Source: an uncultured Actinomycetes bacterium (GTDB lineage: Bacteria > Actinomycetota > Thermoleophilia > Solirubrobacterales > Thermoleophilaceae). From it: DNA of 11,502 nucleotides. The DNA lies in assembly GCA_946481495.1 (NCBI GenBank), contig CAMLNW010000069.1, positions 1-11,502 of the forward strand. Direction: 5' to 3'. The position numbers and the translations under genes are program-made. Positions 1-7,272 of the stretch are shown here, piece after piece. Position 1 is the first letter of the stretch. Every line of letters starts with the position of its first letter. The notes below the pieces were generated by a model, which was given only the letters and a program-made list of their open reading frames with translations, had not been told where the DNA came from and ran no database searches.

Positions 1-429
1 GCTGAGGACCCCGACAAGGACATCTCGCTGTACATCAACTCGCCGGGTGGCTCCGTCTACGCGGGTCTCGCGATCTACGACACGATGCAGTACATCAAGC
101 CCGACGTGCAGACGATCTGCGTCGGTATCGCGATGTCGATGGGCGCGCTGCTGCTGTCCGGCGGCGCCGCGGGCAAGCGGATGAGCCTGCCGAACTCGAA
201 GATCCTGATCCACCAGGTCTCGTCGAGCTTCCAGGGCCAGGCGTCGGACATCGAGATCCACGCCAAGGAGATCATCGACACGCGCAAGCGACTCGACGAG
301 ATCCTCGCCGACCACACCGGGCAGCCGCTCGAGAAGGTCTCACGCGACACCGAGCGCGACTACTTCATGACCGCCGAGGAGGCAAAGGAGTACAACCTCA
401 TAGACAAGGTGGTCGAGCCCGTCAAGTGA
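1..429 (+). CDS. clpP: ATP-dependent Clp protease proteolytic subunit ClpP (5' end outside window)
   Basis: This is the serine protease subunit of the Clp protease, which forms a barrel of two heptamers in the cytoplasm and degrades proteins fed in by ClpX or ClpC. The open frame runs from base 1 to a TGA at 427-429, giving 142 visible residues. The catalytic triad is complete: Ser codon 136-138 (in AMSMGA), His codon 211-213 (in LIHQ) and Asp codon 358-360 (in TERD). The Ser-His and His-Asp spacings (25 and 49 residues) equal those of E. coli ClpP (S97, H122, D171), so about 51 mature residues are missing upstream. The oxyanion motif SPGGS is present. The strand after the catalytic His reads [10 protein letters not shown], where most family members have HQP-x-GG. 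Actinomycetes usually carry two or more clpP genes in tandem, so another copy may lie upstream. clpX follows after 32 bases, so co-transcription is likely. The ATG at base 85 is internal, not the start. Confidence 0.97.
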   Translation, partial: AEDPDKDISLYINSPGGSVYAGLAIYDTMQYIKPDVQTICVGIAMSMGALLLSGGAAGKRMSLPNSKILIHQVSSSFQGQASDIEIHAKEIIDTRKRLDEILADHTGQPLEKVSRDTERDYFMTAEEAKEYNLIDKVVEPVK

Positions 430-438
430 TCGGGCTCG
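414..438 (+). promoter_or_regulatory. 8-bp hairpin enclosing the clpP stop codon
   Basis: CGAGCCCG (414-421) and CGGGCTCG (431-438) are perfect inverted repeats around a 9-base loop that contains the TGA stop of clpP (427-429). No T-run follows, so a classical intrinsic terminator is unlikely. It lies 12 bases before the clpX Shine-Dalgarno sequence (451-457) and leaves that sequence free. It could act as a partial attenuator, an mRNA-stability or processing element, or be chance in GC-rich DNA. The inverted repeat is seen directly; any role is inference. Confidence 0.45.
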
Positions 439-461
439 CCCTTGGCTGAGGGAGGAGCGAG

Positions 462-1742
<1,281 letters not shown>

Positions 1743-1750
1743 GCCCGCCG

Positions 1751-2287
1751 CTACTGGCTCGGCGTGGTGCTGGTCTCCAGCCCGAGGTTGTCGTTGATTT
1801 GCTTGATCGTCGCGTCGAACTCCTGCGAGAAGGTGGTCGACGCCTTGCCGACCTTCTGAGCGGCCGCCGCGGCCTTCTGCGCGTCGCCTGACGTCAGCGC
1901 GCCCTTCTGCTGTTTGATCACGGTGCCGTAGGTGGTCAGTTGCTTGACCAGCGCGTCCTGCTCGGCCGTGACCTCCTCGGGCGGCACGATGTCGTCGAGC
2001 CGTTTGCGCAGCGTGTCGATCAGATCGTTAAGGCTGCCGAGCGAGTTGCCGAAGTCCTTCGCCGACGATGGGTTGGCGAGGTTGAGCTTGGCGGCGTCGT
2101 TGGCGAACTGCGTCTGCGCCGCGTTCACCTGCTTCAGGTAGGCGTCCTTGCTCAGCGGCTCTTGCGCGCTGGCGTCGGAGCCGTTGGAGCCGCCGTTGTC
2201 GTCGTCGGAGCCGCAAGCGACGGCGCCCGTCGCGAGCGCCAGGGCAGCGAGGATCGCGATTGCGCGATGGATCGGTTTGGAGGGCAT
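1751..2287 (-). CDS. Putative small lipoprotein, function unknown
   Basis: This 178-residue protein of unknown function is probably exported and lipid-anchored. Residues 1-24 form a signal peptide with a basic n-region (K4, R8) and an Ala/Leu core. They end in an AVAC lipobox with the lipidated cysteine at C25. A Gly/Ser/Asp/Asn-rich linker follows (26-43), as is common in actinobacterial lipoproteins. The remainder (45-170) looks mostly helical, with an I-x-PPEE turn near 100-105 between two probable helical segments, and an Ala/Lys-rich helix near 136-150. I recognise no catalytic motif. The gene is antisense to its neighbours: it ends 8 bases from the clpX stop and is divergent from valS. 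There is no Shine-Dalgarno sequence before the ATG; a TANNNT hexamer 6 bases upstream suggests a leaderless transcript. Protein-coding status is well supported by the signal peptide, but the function is open. Confidence 0.85.
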   Translation of the reverse strand: MPSKPIHRAIAILAALALATGAVACGSDDDNGGSNGSDASAQEPLSKDAYLKQVNAAQTQFANDAAKLNLANPSSAKDFGNSLGSLNDLIDTLRKRLDDIVPPEEVTAEQDALVKQLTTYGTVIKQQKGALTSGDAQKAAAAAQKVGKASTTFSQEFDATIKQINDNLGLETSTTPSQ

Positions 2288-2293
2288 GGCGGA

Positions 2294-2299
2294 AGCCTA
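2294..2299 (-). promoter_or_regulatory. Possible -10 element of the lipoprotein gene
   Basis: On the minus strand the hexamer TAGGCT fits the TANNNT -10 pattern and ends 6 bases before the lipoprotein ATG. Transcription would then begin at or next to the start codon, giving a leaderless mRNA, which is common in actinomycetes. It lies inside an 8-bp palindrome, GCCTAGGC (2295-2302 apart from its outer base). I see no convincing -35 element. Tentative. Confidence 0.28.
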
Positions 2300-2353
2300 G
2301 GCAGGCGAACGGATGAAGCAGGTCTCACCGGGCTCCTGGCAGACTGCTGGGCT

Positions 2354-4987
2354 GTGCCGACCGATCGACTGAAGGACCTCGAGGAGCGGACCCGCTACCA
2401 GCCGGGTGACGTCGAGCCACGCGTCTTCGAGCGCTGGGAGAGCGCCGGCGTCTTCCATCCCGACGCCGATGGGGCAGCCGCCGAGAACTTCTCGATCGCC
2501 GTGCCGCCGCCGAACGTCACTGGCGTGCTGCACATGGGCCACGCGCTGAACGGCTCGATCCAGGACGCGCTGATCCGCCTGGCGCGGATGCACGGCAAGC
2601 GGACAAAGTGGATCTTCGGCACCGACCACGCCGGCATCGCGACGCAGGTCAAGGTCGAGCAGGCGCTCGCGGAGGAGGGCAAGACCAAGGAGGACGTTGG
2701 GCGTGACGCGTTCGTCGAGCGCGTCTGGGAGTGGCGCAAGGACCACGGCACGCAGATCGTCGAGCAGTTCAAGCGGCTCGGCGCCTCGCTCGACTACGGC
2801 GACGAGCGCTTCACGCTCGACGACGCCTACGCCCGCGCCGTCCAGAAGGTGTTCGTCGACCTCTACGAGAAGGGCTACATCTACCGCGACCGCTACATGG
2901 TCAACTGGGATCCGGGCACCCGCTCGGCGATCTCGGATCTCGAGGTCGAGCAGCGTGAGATGCAGGACACGCTCTACATGATCGACTACCCGCTGGCGTC
3001 TGGATCGGGCTCGGTGACGGTCGCCACCGTGCGCCCCGAGACGATGCTCGCCGACACGGCGATCGCGGTCAATCCGAACGACGAGCGCTACACGCGCCTG
3101 ATCGGCGAGGACGCGATCCTGCCGCTGGTCGGGCGCCGTCTGCGGATCATCGGCGACGAGTACGTCAAGACCGACTTCGGCACCGGCGCGCTGAAGATCA
3201 CGCCGGGGCACGACCCGAACGACTTCGAGATCGGTCGCAAGCACGGGCTCGAGGAGATCTCGGTGATCGGCGAGGACGGTCGCATGACCGACGCCGCCGG
3301 GGAGCGCTTCGCGGGGCTGACCGCCGACGACGCCCAGCGCGCCGTCATCAAGGCGCTGCGCGACGAGGGGCTGCTCTCTGGCACGCAGCCGTACGTCCAC
3401 GACGTGCCGCATTCCCACCGCTCGGGGATGCGGATAGAGCCGCTGATCTCGCTGCAGTGGTTCTGCGACATGGAGAAGCTCGCCGGCCCAGCGATCGCCG
3501 CGGTCAAGGACGGTGAGCTGCGCTTCCACCCCGAGAGCCCCTGGACCGGCGTCTACCTCAACTGGCTCGAGAACATCCGGCCGTGGTGCGTCTCGCGCCA
3601 GCTCTGGTGGGGCCACCAGCTGCCGGTCTGGTACCGCGAGGGGGAGACCTATGTCGGCGTCGCGGCGCCGGAGGGCGACGGCTGGACGCGCGATCCCGAC
3701 GTGCTCGACACCTGGTTCTCGTCCGCGCTGTGGCCGTTCGCGACGCTTGGCTGGCCGCACGAGACACCGGAGCTGCGCGCCTTCTACCCGACCGACGTCC
3801 TCTCGACCGCACGCGACATCATCTTCCTCTGGGTCGCGCGGATGGTGATGTTCGGCGTCGAGTTCACCGGCGAGCTGCCGTTCCGCGACGTCCCGATCCA
3901 CTCGGTGATCCAGGCGCCCGACGGCCGCCGGATGTCGAAGTCGCTCGGCACCGGGATCGACCCGCTCGAGTTGATCGACGGCGGTCCGCGACCGCCCGTC
4001 TACAAGGAGGGCGGCGAGTTCCCGGCCTACGGCGCAGATGCCCTGCGCTTCGGCCTGCTCGCGTCTTCCTCGTCGCAGGACGTGCGCTTCAACGAGGAGC
4101 GCGTCAAGCAGGGCCGCGATCTCGCAAACAAGCTCTGGAACGCCTCACGGCTGATCCTGCTCGGTGTCCAGGAGGGAGTTGCGCCGTCGCCGGACGAGGC
4201 TGCGACACCAGAGGATCGCTGGATCCTCTCGCGGCTCGAGCGGATCACCGAACGGACCACCAAGTCGCTCGACGCCTTCGAGCTGTCGGCGGCGGCCTTC
4301 GAGCTCTACGACTTCTTCTGGTCGGAGCTCTGTGACTGGTATCTCGAGCTGGCCAAGCCACGCCTCTACGACGAGCAGGCGGATCGCACCGCCGTCTCGG
4401 CGACGCTGCTGTTCTGCCTCGACCGCACGCTGCGGCTGCTGCATCCGTTGATGCCGCACGTGACGGAGGAGATCTGGTCGTTCCTGCCGTCGGCCGACGG
4501 CGCCGAGCGTGGGTTGCTCGCGGTCGCCGAGTGGCCAGAGAGCGACGCCACACGGATCGACGCCGAGGCCGAGGAGCTGGTAGGCCGCTGCGTCGCCGCT
4601 GTCACCGAGTTGCGCCGCTACCGCGACGAGGCCGGCGTCAAGCCGTCGGCGGTGCTGCCCGCCCGCTTCGCGGCGGAGGGCTACGACGGCACCGTCCTCC
4701 AGGTCGCGCGCTTGGCGCGGCTAGAGCTCAGCGACGGCGACGGTGAGGCGGCCGCCGAGGTCCCCGTTCCGGGCGGAGCCGTCCAGCTGCTTGTGTCCGA
4801 CGACTTCGATCCCGGCGCGGTCGCCGCGCGCATCGCTGAGCGCCGCGACAAGCTCGAGCTGGAGATCGGGCGTCTCGAGGCGAAGCTCGCCAACGACCGC
4901 TTCGTCGACCGCGCCCCGGCGGACGTCGTCCAAGGCGAGCGCGACAAGCTCGCTGGCTACCGCGACGAGCTAGCGCGTCTCGGCTGA
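2354..4987 (+). CDS. valS: Valyl-tRNA synthetase
   Basis: ValRS is a cytoplasmic class Ia enzyme that charges tRNA-Val and hydrolyses mischarged Thr-tRNA-Val. From the GTG at 2354 it has 877 residues, in the normal range. The HIGH motif reads HMGH (60-63), preceded by PPPNVTG (51-57). The CP1 editing domain spans roughly 180-350, with a Thr/Arg-rich segment at 224-241 and DFGTGALKITPGHDPND at 274-290. The WCVSRQLWWG block is at 411-420 and the KMSKS loop reads RMSKS (526-530). An anticodon-binding domain follows, then a C-terminal tRNA-binding coiled coil (about 823-877). A Gly/Pro-rich insert of about 16 residues (543-558) separates the KMSKS region from YGADALRFGLL. The start is chosen because upstream frame residues look non-coding. 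An ATG at 2267 would add 29 residues but lies inside the antisense lipoprotein gene. No strong Shine-Dalgarno sequence supports either start. I see no T-box leader. Confidence 0.96.
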   Translation: MPTDRLKDLEERTRYQPGDVEPRVFERWESAGVFHPDADGAAAENFSIAVPPPNVTGVLHMGHALNGSIQDALIRLARMHGKRTKWIFGTDHAGIATQVKVEQALAEEGKTKEDVGRDAFVERVWEWRKDHGTQIVEQFKRLGASLDYGDERFTLDDAYARAVQKVFVDLYEKGYIYRDRYMVNWDPGTRSAISDLEVEQREMQDTLYMIDYPLASGSGSVTVATVRPETMLADTAIAVNPNDERYTRLIGEDAILPLVGRRLRIIGDEYVKTDFGTGALKITPGHDPNDFEIGRKHGLEEISVIGEDGRMTDAAGERFAGLTADDAQRAVIKALRDEGLLSGTQPYVHDVPHSHRSGMRIEPLISLQWFCDMEKLAGPAIAAVKDGELRFHPESPWTGVYLNWLENIRPWCVSRQLWWGHQLPVWYREGETYVGVAAPEGDGWTRDPDVLDTWFSSALWPFATLGWPHETPELRAFYPTDVLSTARDIIFLWVARMVMFGVEFTGELPFRDVPIHSVIQAPDGRRMSKSLGTGIDPLELIDGGPRPPVYKEGGEFPAYGADALRFGLLASSSSQDVRFNEERVKQGRDLANKLWNASRLILLGVQEGVAPSPDEAATPEDRWILSRLERITERTTKSLDAFELSAAAFELYDFFWSELCDWYLELAKPRLYDEQADRTAVSATLLFCLDRTLRLLHPLMPHVTEEIWSFLPSADGAERGLLAVAEWPESDATRIDAEAEELVGRCVAAVTELRRYRDEAGVKPSAVLPARFAAEGYDGTVLQVARLARLELSDGDGEAAAEVPVPGGAVQLLVSDDFDPGAVAARIAERRDKLELEIGRLEAKLANDRFVDRAPADVVQGERDKLAGYRDELARLG

Positions 4988-4990
4988 GTC

Positions 4991-6247
4991 ATGGCTCGCT
5001 GGACAGAGCGCGACGCCGAGGAGTACCTGCTCGGCCTCGAGCTGTTCGGCATGCGCTTCGGTCTCGAGCGGATGCACCGACTCACCACTGCGCTCGGGAT
5101 GCCGCAACGCCGCTTCGCGCAGGTGCACGTGGTCGGCAGCAACGGCAAGTCCTCGACGGTCCGTTTCACCGCCGCGCTGCTCGAACGTCACGGCCTCAGC
5201 ACCGGTAGCTACACCTCACCGCACCTGACACGCTTCCGCGAGCGGATCGAGGTCGGTGAGGCGCCGATCTCCGCCGACCGCTTCGCGACCGCGGTCGAAC
5301 GTGCCGCCGAGGTCGCCGCGCTGGTCGAGCGCGCCGCTCCCGAAGGCGACGATCGCGTCACCCAGTTCGAGGCGATCACAGCCGCCGCCTTCCACGAGCT
5401 GGCGGACAGCGGGGTCGACGCAGCCGTCATCGAGGCCGGCCTCGGCGGCCGCTACGACGCCACCAACGTCATTCCCTCGAAGGTTCAGGTCCTCACGGGC
5501 GTCGGCCTCGAGCACACCCGCTGGCTCGGCCCAACGATCGCCGACATCGCGACCGAGAAGCTCGCCATCGTCCGCGACCACGCGACGCTGGTGATCCCGG
5601 AGGACTTGCATCCAGATGCCCGTGTGGTGGCGGAGAAGGTGGCGGGCGACCGTCACGCGCGATTGATGGTGGCTCCGGCCGTTCCGTCCTTCGACATGGC
5701 CGCACGTGGTGCCTTCCAGCGGCGCAATTTCGCGCTGGCGTGTGCGGCTGCAGAGGCGTTCCTAGAGCACCCGTTGGAGCGTAACGCGGTCGAGGCCGCG
5801 GCCGCCGAGACCCGCGTCCCGGGCCGCCTCGAGGTCGTCTCCGAGCGACCGCTGACGCTCTACGACGGCGCTCACAACCCGGCTGGTGCCGCCGCGCTGG
5901 CCGCCGCGCTTCCCGAGGTCATCGCCGGTCGTCGGCCGCTCGTACTGGTCGTCAGCGTCCTCGAGGACAAGGCAGCCGCTGACATGCTCAAGCCGCTGCT
6001 TCCCCTCGCCGATCATCTCGTCTTCACCCGCTGCGCCAATCCCCGTGCGCTGTCACCCGCCACGCTCGAATCGCTCGCGCAGCAGCTCGATGGCCCTGAC
6101 TCCGAGGTCGTTCCAGACCCGCAGACAGCCATCGCCCGAGCCCGCGACCTCGCCGGCGCAGCCGGCGCCGTCCTCGCCACCGGCTCGATCTACCTCATCG
6201 CAGATCTCGTTCGCGACGAGGGCGACACAGCCGCATCCGCGCTCTAG
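4991..6247 (+). CDS. folC: Folylpolyglutamate synthase / dihydrofolate synthase
   Basis: FolC is a Mur-ligase-like ATP enzyme that adds glutamates to folates and, in many bacteria, also makes dihydrofolate from dihydropteroate. It has 418 residues, a typical length. The P-loop is GSNGKSS at 49-55, a variant of the usual GTNGKGS. The loop SYTSPHLTRFRERI at 73-86 shapes the folate site. GLGGRYDATN is at 150-159. The Lys that is carbamoylated in homologues is probably K190 in IATEKLAIV, where most relatives have EKAGI. The C-terminal ligase domain carries GRLEVV (278-283) and the DGAHNP motif (292-297). Whether it is bifunctional cannot be decided from these motifs. It begins 3 bases after the valS stop with no clear Shine-Dalgarno sequence, so translation is probably coupled to valS. 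The valS-folC pairing is widely conserved in Gram-positive bacteria. Confidence 0.96.
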   Translation: MARWTERDAEEYLLGLELFGMRFGLERMHRLTTALGMPQRRFAQVHVVGSNGKSSTVRFTAALLERHGLSTGSYTSPHLTRFRERIEVGEAPISADRFATAVERAAEVAALVERAAPEGDDRVTQFEAITAAAFHELADSGVDAAVIEAGLGGRYDATNVIPSKVQVLTGVGLEHTRWLGPTIADIATEKLAIVRDHATLVIPEDLHPDARVVAEKVAGDRHARLMVAPAVPSFDMAARGAFQRRNFALACAAAEAFLEHPLERNAVEAAAAETRVPGRLEVVSERPLTLYDGAHNPAGAAALAAALPEVIAGRRPLVLVVSVLEDKAAADMLKPLLPLADHLVFTRCANPRALSPATLESLAQQLDGPDSEVVPDPQTAIARARDLAGAAGAVLATGSIYLIADLVRDEGDTAASAL

Positions 6248-6260
6248 CCCGAGAGCCGCG
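6238..6260 (+). repeat. Imperfect hairpin with the folC stop codon in its loop
   Basis: CGCGCTC (6238-6244) can pair with GAGC-C-GCG (6253-6260) in seven pairs with one bulged C, around an 8-base loop that opens with the folC TAG (6245-6247). It has no T-run and lies just before the much stronger 21-bp inverted repeat. It overlaps a 10-bp palindrome, GCCGCGCGGC (6255-6264). It may be chance. Confidence 0.3.
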
Positions 6261-6272
6261 CGGCCCCACCAA

Positions 6273-6335
6273 GCGGGGGAAGACGGATGCCCGAGCAGCG
6301 ATTCCCAAGCGGAACGGGCATCCGTCTTCCCCCGC
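6273..6335. repeat. Perfect 21-bp inverted repeat after folC; terminator or mobile-type palindrome
   Basis: The left arm (6273-6293) and right arm (6315-6335) are exact reverse complements over all 21 positions, separated by a 21-base loop. The arms run from GCGGGGGAAG to ATGCCCG, and pairing stops abruptly at both ends. This is by far the strongest secondary structure in the window. It lies 25 bases after folC and 44 before the next gene, the natural place for an end of the valS-folC transcript. Neither strand has a T-run after the stem, so it is not a textbook intrinsic terminator, though actinomycetes often use hairpins without one. The long identical arms and sizeable loop would also fit a REP- or MITE-like palindromic element. 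The repeat is certain; its role is not. Confidence 0.9.
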
Positions 6336-6366
6336 GTACCAACCACGCCCGACCCTCACTCCATGG

Positions 6367-6372
6367 GACAAT
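6367..6372 (+). promoter_or_regulatory. Possible -10 element for the 39-residue membrane protein gene
   Basis: GACAAT ends 7 bases before the ATG at 6380, the spacing expected for leaderless initiation. It matches the -10 pattern at its A and final T but lacks the first T, and no good -35 element is seen. The absence of any Shine-Dalgarno sequence before 6380 fits. Tentative. Confidence 0.22.
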
Positions 6373-6379
6373 CACTGCC

Positions 6380-6499
6380 ATGGACCAAGGAGAGGGCCCC
6401 AGCTTCATCGCCATGATCGCCCTCGTCGCGATCGTCGTGGCCACCGTCATCCTCGTCTTCTTCGGCATCGGCTACGGAATCGGCCGGATGTTCCTCTAG
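6380..6499 (+). CDS. Small single-span membrane protein (39 residues), function unknown
   Basis: This is a 39-residue protein that I do not recognise. Residues 1-9 are polar (MDQGEGPSF). Residues about 10-31 form one hydrophobic helix rich in Ala, Ile and Val and ending in FFGIGYGIG. The tail is R-M-F-L, so the C-terminus is short with a single Arg. The G-x-G-x3-G spacing near the end (GIGYGIGR) could mediate helix packing. The same frame stays open back to 6287, but that part would read through the right arm of the inverted repeat and looks non-coding, so the ATG at 6380 is preferred. The stop is 13 bases before the zinc-ribbon gene, suggesting the two are co-transcribed. With that gene it occupies the place of the DUF4233 membrane-protein gene in Streptomyces and Mycobacterium. 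The hydrophobic profile supports a real gene, but shortness keeps confidence moderate. Confidence 0.62.
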   Translation: MDQGEGPSFIAMIALVAIVVATVILVFFGIGYGIGRMFL

Positions 6500-6512
6500 G
6501 CTGCCCGCACCT

Positions 6513-7238
6513 ATGGCTCTCTCCGCGATCTTCGGCATAACGAACGACGGGTTGAACCTCGCGGTCAACCTGCTGCTGCTCTTCCTGGTGGTCCTCTGGC
6601 TGGCGCTGATCTTCTGGACTCACGCCGACGCCAAGCGCCGGATCGCCGACCCGATGCTGGTCGGCTGCGCGACGGTTGCCGCCTTCTTCCCGTTCGTCGG
6701 GACGATCGTCTACATGGTCGTTCGCCCGCCGGAGTACCTCGAGGACGTCCACGAGCGCGAGCTCGAGATCGCCGCCGCCGAGGCGCGTCTCGCCGCCGCC
6801 CACGAGCACGCCTGCCCGTACTGCGAGTACCCGGTCGAGCGCTCCTTCCTGCGCTGCCCGAGCTGCCTGCGCCGGCTCAAGGAGCCGTGCGGGACCTGCG
6901 CCAAGCCGCTCGACCCGCGCTGGAAGATCTGCCCCTACTGCGAGGCCGAGGTCCCGGAGCGCGCCAAGCCGCAGCAGCGCCGTCGCGGGAGTGGGGGTGG
7001 AGGCCGCGCCCGCACCGCGTCAGGTGAGCCGGCGCCGCCAAAGTCGCAGAAGCGTCCAGCCGGCCAGCGGCCGGCTACGAGCGCCGGCGGCCGCCAACCG
7101 GCCGAGCAGCGGCGCGAGCGTCAGGCGACGCCTGCCGCCGAGGCGCGCGGCGCGTCGGAGCCGGCTGAGAGCAAGGCGGAGCGGCAGGAGCCGCGCACCC
7201 GGGCCGAGCGGCCCAGCAATCCGCCGGCGCGGCAGTAG
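6513..7238 (+). CDS. Membrane-anchored double zinc-ribbon protein, function unknown
   Basis: This 241-residue protein has three visible parts. Two membrane helices lie near 15-36 and 47-70, with HADAKRR between them. A probable amphipathic helix follows (about 75-97, rich in Glu and Ala). Then comes a double zinc ribbon with four CxxC knuckles: C101/C104, C115/C118, C126/C129 and C140/C143, the pattern of DZANK-type or zinc-ribbon families. The C-terminal 90 or so residues are low-complexity, rich in Arg, Pro, Ala, Gly and Gln, strongly basic and probably disordered. The positive-inside rule would place ribbon and tail in the cytoplasm, where they could bind RNA, DNA or a partner protein; this is inference. 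There is no Shine-Dalgarno sequence. TAGGCT, which includes the previous gene's stop codon, lies 10 bases before the ATG and could be a -10 element. The gene ends 34 bases before ndk. Confidence 0.85.
   Translation: MALSAIFGITNDGLNLAVNLLLLFLVVLWLALIFWTHADAKRRIADPMLVGCATVAAFFPFVGTIVYMVVRPPEYLEDVHERELEIAAAEARLAAAHEHACPYCEYPVERSFLRCPSCLRRLKEPCGTCAKPLDPRWKICPYCEAEVPERAKPQQRRRGSGGGGRARTASGEPAPPKSQKRPAGQRPATSAGGRQPAEQRRERQATPAAEARGASEPAESKAERQEPRTRAERPSNPPARQ
7058..7076 (+). repeat. 8-bp perfect hairpin inside the zinc-ribbon protein tail
   Basis: AGCCGGCC (7058-7065) and GGCCGGCT (7069-7076) pair perfectly across a 3-base loop, within the region coding for the Arg/Pro/Ala-rich tail. A stable RNA hairpin here could slow translation, but simple codon bias for Ala, Gly, Arg and Pro could also create it. 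Confidence 0.35.
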
Positions 7239-7259
7239 TCCGAGAACCAACCTCTAACT

Positions 7260-7265
7260 AAGGAG
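7260..7265 (+). promoter_or_regulatory. Ribosome-binding site of ndk
   Basis: AAGGAG ends 7 bases before GTG at 7273. This good Shine-Dalgarno sequence supports the GTG as the true start of ndk; the protein then begins directly with the conserved TLILVKPDA strand. Confidence 0.75.
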
Positions 7266-7272
7266 CAAGCAA

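Noticed and set aside
1940..2353. Upstream extension of the valS frame
   Set aside because: This part is antisense to the lipoprotein gene and reads as low-complexity Val/Arg/Gly/Leu sequence unlike a ValRS N-terminus.
2288..2353. T-box riboswitch or valine attenuator before valS
   Set aside because: The 66 bases are too short for a T-box, the conserved T-box antiterminator sequence is absent, and the short frame has only one Val codon.
2297..3901. 534-codon minus-strand open frame opposite valS
   Set aside because: valS is certain on the plus strand from its HIGH, editing and KMSKS motifs. The antisense frame is Arg/Val/Leu/Asp-rich filler without motifs or a ribosome-binding site.
6287..6379. 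N-terminal extension of the 39-residue protein to 70 residues
   Set aside because: The extra 31 codons run through the right arm of the 21-bp inverted repeat, and the residues are Pro/Arg/Gly-rich without resemblance to a signal or membrane segment.
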